Shown piece by piece: positions 17,716-26,192 of a stretch of DNA of 62,668 bases. The position numbers and the translations under genes were made by a program. This DNA is from Flavobacteriales bacterium. GTDB lineage: Bacteria > Bacteroidota > Bacteroidia > Flavobacteriales_C > GCA-002722245. Each line of letters starts with the position of its first letter. Positions within the stretch are counted from its first letter, which is position 1. The DNA is taken from NCBI GenBank assembly GCA_023251075.1, contig JAHEZM010000019.1, positions 1-62,668 of the forward strand. The letters are read 5' to 3'. The notes beneath the pieces were generated by a model. It was not told where the DNA came from, searched no databases, and saw only the letters and a program-made list of their open reading frames with translations.

Positions 17716-17853
17716 ATGAAAAAGGCGGGAGCATTAATTTTATTGACTATTGCGTTGGGCGTTTTAACGCAATCCTGTGGTTCAACTCATGAGGTTTGTC
17801 CTGCTTATGGCGGTTCTAAACCAATAGAGAAATCACAGAACGAAGCACTTTAA
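17716..17853 (+). CDS. Small lipoprotein, 45 residues
   Basis: Short gene between ung and the OsmC gene. The product starts MKKAGALILLTIALGVL, continues to a lipobox-like LTQSC and ends after a short polar tail that contains VCPAYGGSKP. A basic N-terminus, hydrophobic stretch, lipid-attachment Cys (residue 21) and termination 24 residues later fit a tiny lipid-anchored peptide. Small lipoproteins with a CPAYG element recur in Bacteroidota as far as I recall; no function is known. It is followed 18 bases later by a good hairpin with a T run, which supports a real short transcript. An overlapping ATG at 17712 in another frame gives no plausible product. Confidence 0.68.
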   Translation: MKKAGALILLTIALGVLTQSCGSTHEVCPAYGGSKPIEKSQNEAL

Positions 17854-17870
17854 GACAATTAAAGAATTTA

Positions 17871-17899
17871 AACACAGGAGGGAAACTTCTGTGTTTTTT
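17871..17899 (+). terminator. Terminator after the small lipoprotein
   Basis: AACACAG pairs with CTGTGTT around an 11-base loop, followed by TTTT. Located between the converging small lipoprotein and OsmC genes. Confidence 0.7.
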
Positions 17900-17902
17900 A
17901 AT

Positions 17903-18310
17903 TTAATGGAACTCAAAAGTTACTTCTTGTTTAATGTCGGGATGTAAGCTTTTAGCCACCGGACAAGCTAATGCGGCACCTTTTAAAATCCTGATTTCTT
18001 TTTCCCCGTAATTTTCGTTTTTCACTTTCACTTTGCAAATAATTTCAGAAACTCTTCTTGGGTTTTCCCCCATTATTTTCGTTACCTCTATGGATGCCTT
18101 GTTAAAAGCAATTCCATGATTGTTTGCAGATATGCCCATAATGGTTAACATACAGCTTCCCAAGGAAGAACTCAGTAAGTCGGTAGGTGAAAAAGCTTCA
18201 CCTTTTCCATGGTTATCTACCGGAGCATCGGTAATAATGCTCACTCCCGATTTTAAGTGTGTAGAATGCGTTCGTAAGTTCCCTGAATATTCAACAAGAG
18301 CTGTAGCCAT
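17903..18310 (-). CDS. OsmC/Ohr-family protein
   Basis: Peroxiredoxin-like protein of 135 residues. The two redox cysteines of the family are present in LGSCMLTIMG (about residue 53) and ALACPVAKSLHP (about residue 114), with the PTDLLSSSLGSC signature. Members reduce organic hydroperoxides using thiols; this one resembles the YhfA/OsmC subgroup rather than classical Ohr. It is cytoplasmic. It is transcribed divergently from the exported-protein gene at 18341, with 30 bases between starts. Confidence 0.88.
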   Translation of the reverse strand: MATALVEYSGNLRTHSTHLKSGVSIITDAPVDNHGKGEAFSPTDLLSSSLGSCMLTIMGISANNHGIAFNKASIEVTKIMGENPRRVSEIICKVKVKNENYGEKEIRILKGAALACPVAKSLHPDIKQEVTFEFH

Positions 18311-18327
18311 AACATTTCAATTTTGGT

Positions 18328-18335
18328 TATATTTG
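18328..18335 (+). promoter_or_regulatory. Candidate -7 element, five bases before the 18341 start codon
   Basis: TATATTTG matches TAnnTTTG. The expected transcription start is close to the ATG itself, giving a leaderless or nearly leaderless mRNA. No clear -33 TTG at the right distance. Confidence 0.35.
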
Positions 18336-18340
18336 TTTAA

Positions 18341-19066
18341 ATGAATTTCAAGGTAAATATATTATTTCTGCTGAGTATTTTTATTCCGCTTTTCTCTTTT
18401 TCTCAAGAAGAAGATACTCTTGAAAATCAAATCACTTATCATAAGGAAATTACAGGCATGGCCTTTGTTCACACGCATGGCTTAGGACTGAATTTGCGTA
18501 AAGGATATCATATTACGGCCTATAAGAAAAGAATTTTTGAAAGCGATTTATGCACCATGACTCACGCTAAGGATTTTGTAATTCCTGCGAGTCAAATCAG
18601 TGAAACCCATCATTATGTTTATGGAGAATTAAATTCTGTAGCTGTTTGGCGTTTGGGGTACGGCATTCATAAATTATTAGCAGGAAAAATGTTGAGAAAT
18701 AATGTGGAAATACGTTTGCTTACTTTGGGCGGATTGTCGCTATCTTTTTTAAAGCCCAGTTATTTTGAAATAGAGAAACAGGGAAAAATCACCTATGAAA
18801 GATTTAATGATGGCAACAAAAATTTTATTCGTGGTGGCGCACCTGGTATGGGATACAATGAGTTATCAATAATGCCCGGTGCTTATGGTAAAGCGGCCGT
18901 AGCATTTGAATATTCAGGAACTTATCATCACATAAGATCATTGGAAACAGGAATTACTTTTGATATTTATTACAAAGATGTTCCTATCTTGGCTGACACA
19001 AAAAATTACCCTTTTTATGCTTGCTTCTATGTAGGAGTATCATATGGGAAAAAATGGTATCGATAA
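18341..19066 (+). CDS. Exported protein of unknown function, upstream of lipA
   Basis: I do not recognise the family with certainty. It has 241 residues. An N-terminal signal peptide (to about FSFSQ, residue 21) is followed by a beta-rich sequence with alternating aromatic and polar residues (for example [22 protein letters not shown]) that could form a small outer-membrane barrel. There are several histidines near the N-terminus ([14 protein letters not shown]). It is co-directional with lipA, whose ATG is only two bases after this stop, so they are probably co-transcribed. Confidence 0.7.
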   Translation: MNFKVNILFLLSIFIPLFSFSQEEDTLENQITYHKEITGMAFVHTHGLGLNLRKGYHITAYKKRIFESDLCTMTHAKDFVIPASQISETHHYVYGELNSVAVWRLGYGIHKLLAGKMLRNNVEIRLLTLGGLSLSFLKPSYFEIEKQGKITYERFNDGNKNFIRGGAPGMGYNELSIMPGAYGKAAVAFEYSGTYHHIRSLETGITFDIYYKDVPILADTKNYPFYACFYVGVSYGKKWYR

Positions 19067-19068
19067 TC

Positions 19069-19935
19069 ATGAGCGAACAAGACAATATAAAACCCAGAGT
19101 AGCTAAACCGAAGTGGTTGAGGGTTAAATTACCTACCGGTGAGAATTTCAAAAAGGTGAGAGGTTTGGTGGATGAGCACAAATTACACACCATTTGTCAG
19201 AGCGGTAATTGTCCCAATATGGGCGAGTGCTGGGGCGCTGGTACAGCAACTTTCATGATATTGGGTAATGTGTGTACACGTTCATGCGGATTTTGTGCTG
19301 TGGCTACGGGCCGACCAGAAAATGTTGATGTTTTTGAACCTGTTAAAGTGGCAAAATCCATCAAAACTATGGAGATTAAACATGCTGTTATCACTTCTGT
19401 AGATCGTGATGATTTGGCAGATGGTGGTGCTGGTATTTGGGCTGAAACTATCAAAGCAGTGAGAAGAATTAGTCCGGGCACCACTATGGAAACTCTTATT
19501 CCTGATTTTGCGGGAAAATGGGAAAATTTGCAAGTATTGATTGATGCTGCTCCGGAGATTATTTCTCATAATTTAGAAACAGTTCGAAGATTAACGAAAG
19601 AGGTTAGAATTCAAGCGAAATATGATAGAAGTTTAGAGTTGCTGATGCGTTTGAAAAAAGGGGGAATGAAAACCAAGTCGGGAGTAATGCTGGGCTTGGG
19701 GGAAACTGAAGAAGAGCGCTATGAAACCATGCAGGATTTAGCGGCAGTGAAGGTGGATATTTTAACTTTAGGTCAGTATTTGCAACCCACCGCAAAACAT
19801 CTTCCGGTAGCCGAGTTTGTTACGCCTGAGCAGTTTGCACAATACAAGGAAGATGCGTTGAAAATGGGATTTAAGTATGTGGAAAGCGGACCCCTGGTTC
19901 GTTCTTCTTATCATGCTGAAAAACATTTGTTTTAA
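19069..19935 (+). CDS. lipA: Lipoyl synthase LipA
   Basis: Radical-SAM enzyme that inserts two sulfurs into protein-bound octanoyl groups to make the lipoyl cofactor. It has 288 residues from the ATG at 19069; the longer frame overlaps the upstream gene and is not needed. The auxiliary [4Fe-4S] cluster ligands are in [12 protein letters not shown] (Cys43, 48, 54), the radical-SAM ligands in CTRSCGFC (Cys69, 73, 76), and the C-terminal RSSY serine motif is at residues 278-281. All are intact. No lipB is adjacent. Confidence 0.97.
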   Translation: MSEQDNIKPRVAKPKWLRVKLPTGENFKKVRGLVDEHKLHTICQSGNCPNMGECWGAGTATFMILGNVCTRSCGFCAVATGRPENVDVFEPVKVAKSIKTMEIKHAVITSVDRDDLADGGAGIWAETIKAVRRISPGTTMETLIPDFAGKWENLQVLIDAAPEIISHNLETVRRLTKEVRIQAKYDRSLELLMRLKKGGMKTKSGVMLGLGETEEERYETMQDLAAVKVDILTLGQYLQPTAKHLPVAEFVTPEQFAQYKEDALKMGFKYVESGPLVRSSYHAEKHLF

Positions 19936-19969
19936 GTAGTATCTAATAAACAACTATAAAAACAACATC

Positions 19970-20662
19970 ATGAAAAAAACAACATTAGTTTTTACTTCGC
20001 TTATGCTTTTTGTAGCATTAAGCTTATCCGCACAAAAAAATGTGATAAAAATTCGTCCTGCATCTATAGCTGCCGGAGAATGGAATTTTACTTATGAACG
20101 TGCAATAGCAGGAGGGAAGTCTGTTGCATTGAATTTGAGCTATTTATCGCACGATATAGCCGGTTGGGTTAAACCTTACAATACCAGCACTACAAAACTG
20201 AATACGGCAGATTTAAAAGGATATTTGTTTATGCCTCAATTCCGATTTTATTCGGGAGATGCTCCTCGTGGATTTTATTTTGCACCTAATCTTACTTATG
20301 GAAGTTATTCGATGACCAACACAATTACCGACGCTAATAGCCTGGTTACTGATGGTACCATTAAAATTGCAACTAAAGGCATTGGAGCTTTAATTGGATA
20401 CCAGTGGTTAATAGGTGGAAGAGTTTCTATCGACTGGAATTTTTTTGGTTTAGGAGTTAACGCCACTACTTTGGATTTTACTTACAATGCAGTGAGTGTA
20501 CAAGCTATTGATGATGCTACTAATTTTACAAACACCCTTAACAATAACCCATTATTTGGAGGGTATGTAATGAAGGTAAATTCCGGAACAATTACGGTGA
20601 ACGGACCAACACAAATATTACCCGCTCTTCAAACCAATTTCTCTTTAGGGATAGCGTTTTAA
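19970..20662 (+). CDS. Outer-membrane beta-barrel protein, DUF3575-like
   Basis: Exported protein of 230 residues with a signal peptide ending LSLSAQ. It resembles the DUF3575 family of small Bacteroidota outer-membrane barrels: an opening strand IKIRPASIAAGEWNFTYER, a central FMPQFRFYSGDAPRGFYFAP segment typical of the family, and a terminal strand ending in Phe (NFSLGIAF). Function unknown. It is monocistronic: 34 bases after lipA and ended by a strong terminator at 20671. Confidence 0.78.
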   Translation: MKKTTLVFTSLMLFVALSLSAQKNVIKIRPASIAAGEWNFTYERAIAGGKSVALNLSYLSHDIAGWVKPYNTSTTKLNTADLKGYLFMPQFRFYSGDAPRGFYFAPNLTYGSYSMTNTITDANSLVTDGTIKIATKGIGALIGYQWLIGGRVSIDWNFFGLGVNATTLDFTYNAVSVQAIDDATNFTNTLNNNPLFGGYVMKVNSGTITVNGPTQILPALQTNFSLGIAF

Positions 20663-20670
20663 TTGAACAT

Positions 20671-20703
20671 AAAAAAACCGTTAGCAACGCTAACGGTTTT
20701 TTT
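20671..20703. terminator. Bidirectional terminator between the DUF3575 gene and dnaN
   Basis: A perfect 15-bp stem: AAAAAAACCGTTAGC pairs with GCTAACGGTTTTTTT around the loop AAC. It has T runs in both directions and so serves both converging genes. Confidence 0.93.
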
Positions 20704-20723
20704 AATATTAATTTGTTCAATGA

Positions 20724-21845
20724 TCAGTTCAACATTACAGGCATTACCAACATCAAAATATCTTCATCAGCATTTCTTTCTTCTACAGAAGGAATAATAA
20801 TTCCAGCTCTGTTGGGTGCCGACATTTCCAGGTTGATACTGCTGCTGTCCATATTGTTTAGCATTTCAATTAAGAACTTAGAGTTGAACCCAATTTCCAT
20901 ATCATCACCTTCATAAGCGCAGGTTAATCTTTCGCTCGCTTCGTTAGAAAAATCAAGATCTTCAGCAGAAATATTTAATTCACTTCCTTGAATTTTTAAT
21001 CTTACTTGGTGTGTGGTTTTATTAGCGAAAATAGAAACGCGTTTGATAGAGTTTAACAATAAAGCTCTGTCAATAGTTAATACATTCGGATTTTTCTTTG
21101 GAATCACCGCTTCGTAGTTGGGATATTTACCTTCAATTAAGCGGCAAATTAAGTTCACGTTATCGAAAGAAAAGAATGCGTTTGAAGTATTGTACTCTAC
21201 CTTAACCGCCACATCTTTAGTTCCTAAATTCGATCTTAATATGGTTAATGGTTTAGAGGGTAAAATAAATGAAGAGGTTTTACCTGCTTTAGAGTCGTTT
21301 CTTTTATAGCGAACCAACTTATGCGCATCGGTAGCAACGAAAGTGATGTTGTCGGTAGAAAGCTCACAAAACACTCCCGACATTACCGGACGAAGTTCAT
21401 CGTTGCCCGCAGCGAAAAGGGTTTTGTTAATAGCGTTCAATAATACTTTAGAATTGATTTCAACCGTTGAAGACTGATCGATAGATGGCGTTTTAGGAAA
21501 CTCCTCACCATTAAATCCGCTCAATTTATATTTCCCATAATCACTTAAGATTTCAATTCCAAAATTCTCTTTGCTTACAGAAAAAGTAAGAGGATGATCA
21601 GGAAAGGTTTTAAGGATATCGATTAATAATTTTGCCGGAATGGCTACTTTACCGTTTTCTTTAGATTCGATTTGCATTTTAGCAGTCATCGTAATTTCTA
21701 AGTCGGAAGCCGATATATTTAAATCGCTTCCGTTAATATCGAACAAGAAATTATCTAAAATAGGTAGTGCGTTATTCGAATTTAATACACCACTGGTGAG
21801 TTGTAATTGCTTTAATAAAGAGGCGCTGGATACAATAAATTTCAT
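20724..21845 (-). CDS. dnaN: DNA polymerase III sliding clamp (beta subunit)
   Basis: Ring-shaped processivity factor of the replicase. It has 373 residues, the usual length, with three clamp domains. It starts MKFIVSSASLLKQLQ and contains the family stretches ALPILDNFLF, NGEEFP and the conserved C-terminal MLVMPVMLN. It is monocistronic, with a -7 element at 21871-21878 and the bidirectional terminator at 20671. No dnaA or recF neighbours, so this is not a classical origin region. Confidence 0.96.
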   Translation of the reverse strand: MKFIVSSASLLKQLQLTSGVLNSNNALPILDNFLFDINGSDLNISASDLEITMTAKMQIESKENGKVAIPAKLLIDILKTFPDHPLTFSVSKENFGIEILSDYGKYKLSGFNGEEFPKTPSIDQSSTVEINSKVLLNAINKTLFAAGNDELRPVMSGVFCELSTDNITFVATDAHKLVRYKRNDSKAGKTSSFILPSKPLTILRSNLGTKDVAVKVEYNTSNAFFSFDNVNLICRLIEGKYPNYEAVIPKKNPNVLTIDRALLLNSIKRVSIFANKTTHQVRLKIQGSELNISAEDLDFSNEASERLTCAYEGDDMEIGFNSKFLIEMLNNMDSSSINLEMSAPNRAGIIIPSVEERNADEDILMLVMPVMLN

Positions 21846-21870
21846 AAATCATTTTTTAATGGATACCCCA

Positions 21871-21878
21871 CAAATATA
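21871..21878 (-). promoter_or_regulatory. Candidate -7 element for dnaN
   Basis: The minus strand reads TATATTTG (TAnnTTTG), 25 bases before the dnaN ATG. Confidence 0.45.
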
Positions 21879-21942
21879 AATGATTCATTTTCCCTAACTG
21901 GTAAAGGAAACTACAAATTATTAACAAGTTATAAATAAGGGT

Positions 21943-22953
21943 TTATAAGCTCTTAAAATCGCTGAGTTTCTTGGTGAGCCTATCAAAGATGTAATACTGC
22001 ATCATGCACAATTGTTGATCGCCCATGGTTATGCCGTACAAACGATCTACGTCGAACTCAGTATGTTGTCCTAAATAATTCACTTCATCAGGCAAGGTTT
22101 TACGCTTGAATCCTTTTACAGAAGAGGAGTGTCCTTCCTGATCTTCCATGGTTATGATAAAATCGGGAACTAATTTTTTTAGTGAATCCAGTTTCGATTT
22201 ATTTTCTTTGGTAATATAGCTTTCAGCAACCACTTCCTTGTAGTTTAAGATGTAGGTTTTTACTGCGGCTAGGTTTACTTTTTCAACAGCATTTCCACTT
22301 CCATCAATCAATTCAATATCATTTCCTTTGATTGTAATGGAGAAAGATTCTGCTTTGTTAAGAGGGTATTCCACTTTGATTAAACGTGGACTGTTTTCTG
22401 GATTATAGAAAATATGAGTGTCGCGCCATAGATCAACTTTAGTAACATAACGTTCACTTAAAAAACCCTCAAAACCTTCAATGTGTGTGACAAAAGGAAT
22501 AGGATTTTTTTCGTTCTCTTTATTTTGCAACAACATGTAAGTTCCTCTCGAATCCATTGTTTTTCCACCTACCCAATAAGTTTTAATTAATTCATCATTA
22601 GCGTAGATATAAATTGTTTTGTGGTGAGCCTTCATCAAGGTGTTAATTTGTTGCAGTCCTTCTTTTGCAATTCGGTTTCTTACTTTTACTTTGTTGATGG
22701 TACTTAAAAGATTTTTAATCAAATCGGGACGAGCTAAAAAATATCCATTCACTTTCCAGCTCTCTCCTTGTTTTATCAACGTTACAGAGTCTTCCTGATC
22801 AACAATGGTTATTTCATCCACTGCTTCGATGTTGTGCACAGCGAAATCGCGACTATCTTCCTTGAATCCACTTTCGTTATTGGGATTCATCCAAAAATAT
22901 ATTGCTGCACCCACCAGAATTAAGAGGGCGACGATGATGATTTTCCTTTTCAT
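21943..22953 (-). CDS. DUF4340-like membrane-anchored protein following gldG
   Basis: A 336-residue protein with one N-terminal membrane helix (residues 3-21) and a large extracytoplasmic domain. The sequence layout (DSRDFAVHNIEAVDEITI, GESWKVNGYFLARPDLIKNLLSTI) matches DUF4340-type proteins that accompany GldG-like ABC components. Its function is unknown; the position makes it a likely accessory of the GldFG transporter. The start overlaps the gldG stop by four bases (ATGA). Confidence 0.75.
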   Translation of the reverse strand: MKRKIIIVALLILVGAAIYFWMNPNNESGFKEDSRDFAVHNIEAVDEITIVDQEDSVTLIKQGESWKVNGYFLARPDLIKNLLSTINKVKVRNRIAKEGLQQINTLMKAHHKTIYIYANDELIKTYWVGGKTMDSRGTYMLLQNKENEKNPIPFVTHIEGFEGFLSERYVTKVDLWRDTHIFYNPENSPRLIKVEYPLNKAESFSITIKGNDIELIDGSGNAVEKVNLAAVKTYILNYKEVVAESYITKENKSKLDSLKKLVPDFIITMEDQEGHSSSVKGFKRKTLPDEVNYLGQHTEFDVDRLYGITMGDQQLCMMQYYIFDRLTKKLSDFKSL

Positions 22954-24638
22954 GCTTTGGTGTACTTTCTTCTTCTTATGAAAGTATAAACGATTCCAAA
23001 TAGAATAATCACCACTACTGGAGAACCAACATTTACTATTTGAATCATTTTCTTATTCTCTTTTATTTTTCCTTTATCGAGCAAGCGCATTTGAATTCGT
23101 TTGCATCGTGCTGGAATCATATCTTCATCTCCCGATAAATAGTTTAATGCATTCAATAAAAATTTCTTATTGTCGAATTGATATCTTAAAAACTTATCCA
23201 TTCCCAAAGGCTCCACTCTTCCGTCGTAAGGATTGATTTTATTTCTGGCCAAATCGCCATCGGAAATTACTAACATTTTATTTTCCACACTTCGCTTGAT
23301 CACTTGAATATTAGGATCAACTATTCTGTTTTTGAAGTAAGAACTGAAATTCCCCTCCAGTAATACGGCAAGAGGTTTTCCGTGTTCATTGAATAATTTT
23401 TTATCTACTCCGTTTTGTAAAGCATTCACCGAAAAATCAATACCCACACGTACAGGAGCCTTTACTATTTTGGTATTCATACTGGTGGTTAATAAAACTG
23501 TTTTGGTAACACCAGGTGATGGAATAGTATCAATGGTATTGGCGAAATTCATTTTAACCGGATCGAGATTGTAATTGATAATATGATTGTTCAATGAAGA
23601 AACAATAGGAGAGTAGAACCAGGGAATCACCTGATTTTTCTTTTCGCCGTTGGCTTCAACTCCCACTTGTGCATTAATCAAACTACACTGCATATCTTGC
23701 ACTACGTTGGCGTTTACCCGTACTCCATAATTGTACAATAGATCCTCTATATTAAAGTGATTGATATTGGCGATGAAAAAGTTTTTGTCGCGTAAGCTAT
23801 CTTCATCGGCAGCCACCTGATCAAGCATCCAAATGATTTTCCCACCTCTCATTACATATTGATCAATAGCAAATACTTCATCTTGTGAAAAAGGAGCAAC
23901 GGGTTTGGCAATAATTAAAATATCCGATTGAAATAAATTACTTACATCAAGTTTACCAGTGGAGTCGCGTAAGCGTATTAAAGCGGGGTTGTAGAATTTT
24001 ATGATTTCACTGGAAAGATCTCCAATTTCTTCCGGAAAAAGTTCTCCGTGCCCCTGAAGCAAACCTACATTTTTCCTGTTTTTGCTGCCATTGCTCAATA
24101 TCTTAATGGTGGAGACTAATTCGTATTCAATGGATTCAATCGATTTAGTGATATCAGATTTCAATAAATTCACCGGCAATGATTTTCCTTTATAATAAAT
24201 CATCATTCCCGGAATCACTTGAATTTGGTTTACACCATTTTCTGTTTTTTCAACATCGTTGGTGAAACGCAGTCCTTGTTTTCGCAGCGATTTTACAAAT
24301 TCGGCAGGATCTTCAGCAGCGTAAGGGTCAATAAATTCAAACTCGATATTGTTTGGATTCAAGTTTCTTATTTCTGTTAGTCGGTTTTGTATTTCTTCTT
24401 TAAATTCAACATACTTTACAGGAAGGTTGTTGCCATGTAAATACACTTTGAACTCCACCACATCATTGAGTTTGGTAATCACCGATTTGGTGGCATCAGT
24501 CAAAGTAAATCTTTTATCCTGAGTAAGATCTAAACGAAAGTATTTCTTGTTGGCAACAAAATTCAACAGGAAAATGGCCCCTAAGGAAAGCAAGAACAAT
24601 CCTATTTCTTTTCGTTTTATGGATTTCTTCTTTACCAT
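22950..24638 (-). CDS. gldG: GldG, gliding-associated ABC transporter component
   Basis: Subunit of the GldAFG ABC transporter needed for gliding in flavobacteria. It has 562 residues. An N-terminal membrane helix (12-29) is followed by a typical GldG opening (NKKYFRLDLTQDKRFTLTDATK), a large extracytoplasmic ABC_transp_aux-type domain, and one C-terminal helix (about 533-552) with a basic tail. The start overlaps gldF by seven bases. The ATPase gldA is not in this cluster, so it must be encoded elsewhere or be absent. Confidence 0.9.
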   Translation of the reverse strand: MVKKKSIKRKEIGLFLLSLGAIFLLNFVANKKYFRLDLTQDKRFTLTDATKSVITKLNDVVEFKVYLHGNNLPVKYVEFKEEIQNRLTEIRNLNPNNIEFEFIDPYAAEDPAEFVKSLRKQGLRFTNDVEKTENGVNQIQVIPGMMIYYKGKSLPVNLLKSDITKSIESIEYELVSTIKILSNGSKNRKNVGLLQGHGELFPEEIGDLSSEIIKFYNPALIRLRDSTGKLDVSNLFQSDILIIAKPVAPFSQDEVFAIDQYVMRGGKIIWMLDQVAADEDSLRDKNFFIANINHFNIEDLLYNYGVRVNANVVQDMQCSLINAQVGVEANGEKKNQVIPWFYSPIVSSLNNHIINYNLDPVKMNFANTIDTIPSPGVTKTVLLTTSMNTKIVKAPVRVGIDFSVNALQNGVDKKLFNEHGKPLAVLLEGNFSSYFKNRIVDPNIQVIKRSVENKMLVISDGDLARNKINPYDGRVEPLGMDKFLRYQFDNKKFLLNALNYLSGDEDMIPARCKRIQMRLLDKGKIKENKKMIQIVNVGSPVVVIILFGIVYTFIRRRKYTKA

Positions 24639-25369
24639 TTCCTAGCACTCAAAATTAATTTTGTTAAAAGAATAAAGAAGGCAATAGCGCTGAGGTAATA
24701 AATAATATCGCGAGAATCAATTTGTCCTTTACTAATAGAATAATAATGATAAGAGATACCCAATTTATCAATTAGCAAATCGAATTCACCCAAAAGATTT
24801 TGCTGTGAAATAAATTCAAATCCTATGTACCAAAAAATACACAAGGTAACAGATAGAATGAGCGCTATGATTTGATTTTTAGTGATGGAAGAAGCAAAAA
24901 TTCCAATGGCGATAAAATGAGCGCCTAACAAAAACAATCCGATGTATGACCCCAAAGTAGCACCTGTGTCTATATTCCATGCGGGTGCACCTAATAATTG
25001 AATAGTGTAGAAATAAACAATGGTAGGTAATAAAGTAAGTGCAAGAATTACAACATTGGCAAAGTATTTTGCTAAAATGATTTGAAGTTCGGTAACAGGT
25101 TTGGTTACTATCAATTCCAGTGTTCCTAAAAGTTTTTCATCGGCAAAAGATCGCATCGTCATGGCTGGAATGAGTAGTAAATACAACCACGGAGCCATAG
25201 AAAAAAGAGGATCTAAGCTCGATAATCCGTTTTCTAAAATGTTTGAATTATCAGAAGAGGGGATTAGAAATAAAAACAAACCAGTGGCAATCAGGAAAGT
25301 GCAAATGATTACAAATCCAATGAGAGAACCAAAAAAGCTTTTTATTTCCTTGCTAAACAATGCGAACAT
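24632..25369 (-). CDS. gldF: GldF, ABC-2 type permease of the gliding transporter
   Basis: Membrane permease of 245 residues with six predicted helices. The start MFALFSKEIKSFFGSLIGF and the cytoplasmic loop FADEKLLGTLELIVTKPVTELQIILAKYF are typical of GldF/ABC-2 permeases of the NosY type. It is the first gene of the gldF-gldG-DUF4340 operon. It begins 126 bases from queE, which is divergent. Confidence 0.9.
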   Translation of the reverse strand: MFALFSKEIKSFFGSLIGFVIICTFLIATGLFLFLIPSSDNSNILENGLSSLDPLFSMAPWLYLLLIPAMTMRSFADEKLLGTLELIVTKPVTELQIILAKYFANVVILALTLLPTIVYFYTIQLLGAPAWNIDTGATLGSYIGLFLLGAHFIAIGIFASSITKNQIIALILSVTLCIFWYIGFEFISQQNLLGEFDLLIDKLGISYHYYSISKGQIDSRDIIYYLSAIAFFILLTKLILSARKW

Positions 25370-25483
25370 GGCGTAAAAATAAACTTATGAAATGAATCAC
25401 GTTAGAGTAGGGTGAATTATTTTTCAAGATACTTATTAACGGTTAGAAAGATTATTTCTCATTAGGGTTCAACAAAAAATAAA

Positions 25484-25491
25484 TACATTTG
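25484..25491 (+). promoter_or_regulatory. Candidate -7 element, four bases before the queE start codon
   Basis: TACATTTG matches TAnnTTTG. The expected start point coincides with the ATG at 25496, which suggests a leaderless queE mRNA. Confidence 0.4.
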
Positions 25492-25495
25492 ATTC

Positions 25496-26143
25496 ATGCA
25501 GCTCACTCATCTCAACGATTCAGAAAAGAAATTACTTGATCAGGGTAAAATGCTTCCGGTGATGGAAGAGTTTTATACTATTCAGGGAGAAGGGGCTAAT
25601 ACTGGTAAACCAGCTTATTTCATTAGAGTGGGTGGTTGTGATGTAGGTTGCCATTGGTGCGATGTTAAAGAATCGTGGAACCCGGCTTTACATCCCTTAA
25701 AAAATTTAGATGAAGTAGTGCAGGGAACTTTGGCTTTTCCCGCTAGTGATGTAGTGATTACGGGAGGAGAACCTACCATTTATAATTTAACTTATCTCAC
25801 AGATGAATTGATTAAACATGGAAAGCGTGTTTTTTTAGAAACTTCAGGGGCCTACCCTTTAACCGGAAAATGGCACTGGATTTGTCTTTCTCCCAAGAAA
25901 ACAGCTCCACCTATGCAGGAAATTTATAGTAAAGCCCATGAATTAAAAATAATTGTGTTCAATCAGCACGATTTCAAATGGGCTGAAGAGCATGCTGCTA
26001 AAGTAAATGTCGATTGCCGACTGTATTTACAGCCCGAATGGAGCAAGAGCAAAGAAGTGTTGAAGGATATTATAGATTACGTTCAAAAAAATCCAAAGTG
26101 GAATATATCACTACAAACCCATAAATTTATGGGGATACCGTAA
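25496..26143 (+). CDS. queE: 7-carboxy-7-deazaguanine synthase QueE
   Basis: Radical-SAM enzyme of queuosine and 7-deazapurine biosynthesis. It converts carboxy-tetrahydropterin to 7-carboxy-7-deazaguanine. It has 215 residues. The cluster ligands are in GGCDVGCHWCD (Cys48, 52, 55; the CxxxCxxC form), with the preceding FYTIQGEGANTGKPAYFIR substrate segment and the VVITGGEPT SAM-binding motif. No queC, queD or queF is adjacent. There is no sign of a DNA-modification (dpd) cluster nearby, so tRNA queuosine is the likely end product. Confidence 0.94.
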   Translation: MQLTHLNDSEKKLLDQGKMLPVMEEFYTIQGEGANTGKPAYFIRVGGCDVGCHWCDVKESWNPALHPLKNLDEVVQGTLAFPASDVVITGGEPTIYNLTYLTDELIKHGKRVFLETSGAYPLTGKWHWICLSPKKTAPPMQEIYSKAHELKIIVFNQHDFKWAEEHAAKVNVDCRLYLQPEWSKSKEVLKDIIDYVQKNPKWNISLQTHKFMGIP

Positions 26144-26192
26144 CTAAGTTCAAGCTTTTCAGTTCAATGTTCAATGTAAAAACTGTACGCTC

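Noticed and set aside
20724-21845. Replication origin near dnaN
   Set aside because: No dnaA, recF, gyrB or DnaA-box cluster is visible around it.
25496-26143. queE as part of a 7-deazaguanine DNA-modification (dpd) island
   Set aside because: No dpd genes, nucleases or other deazaguanine genes nearby.
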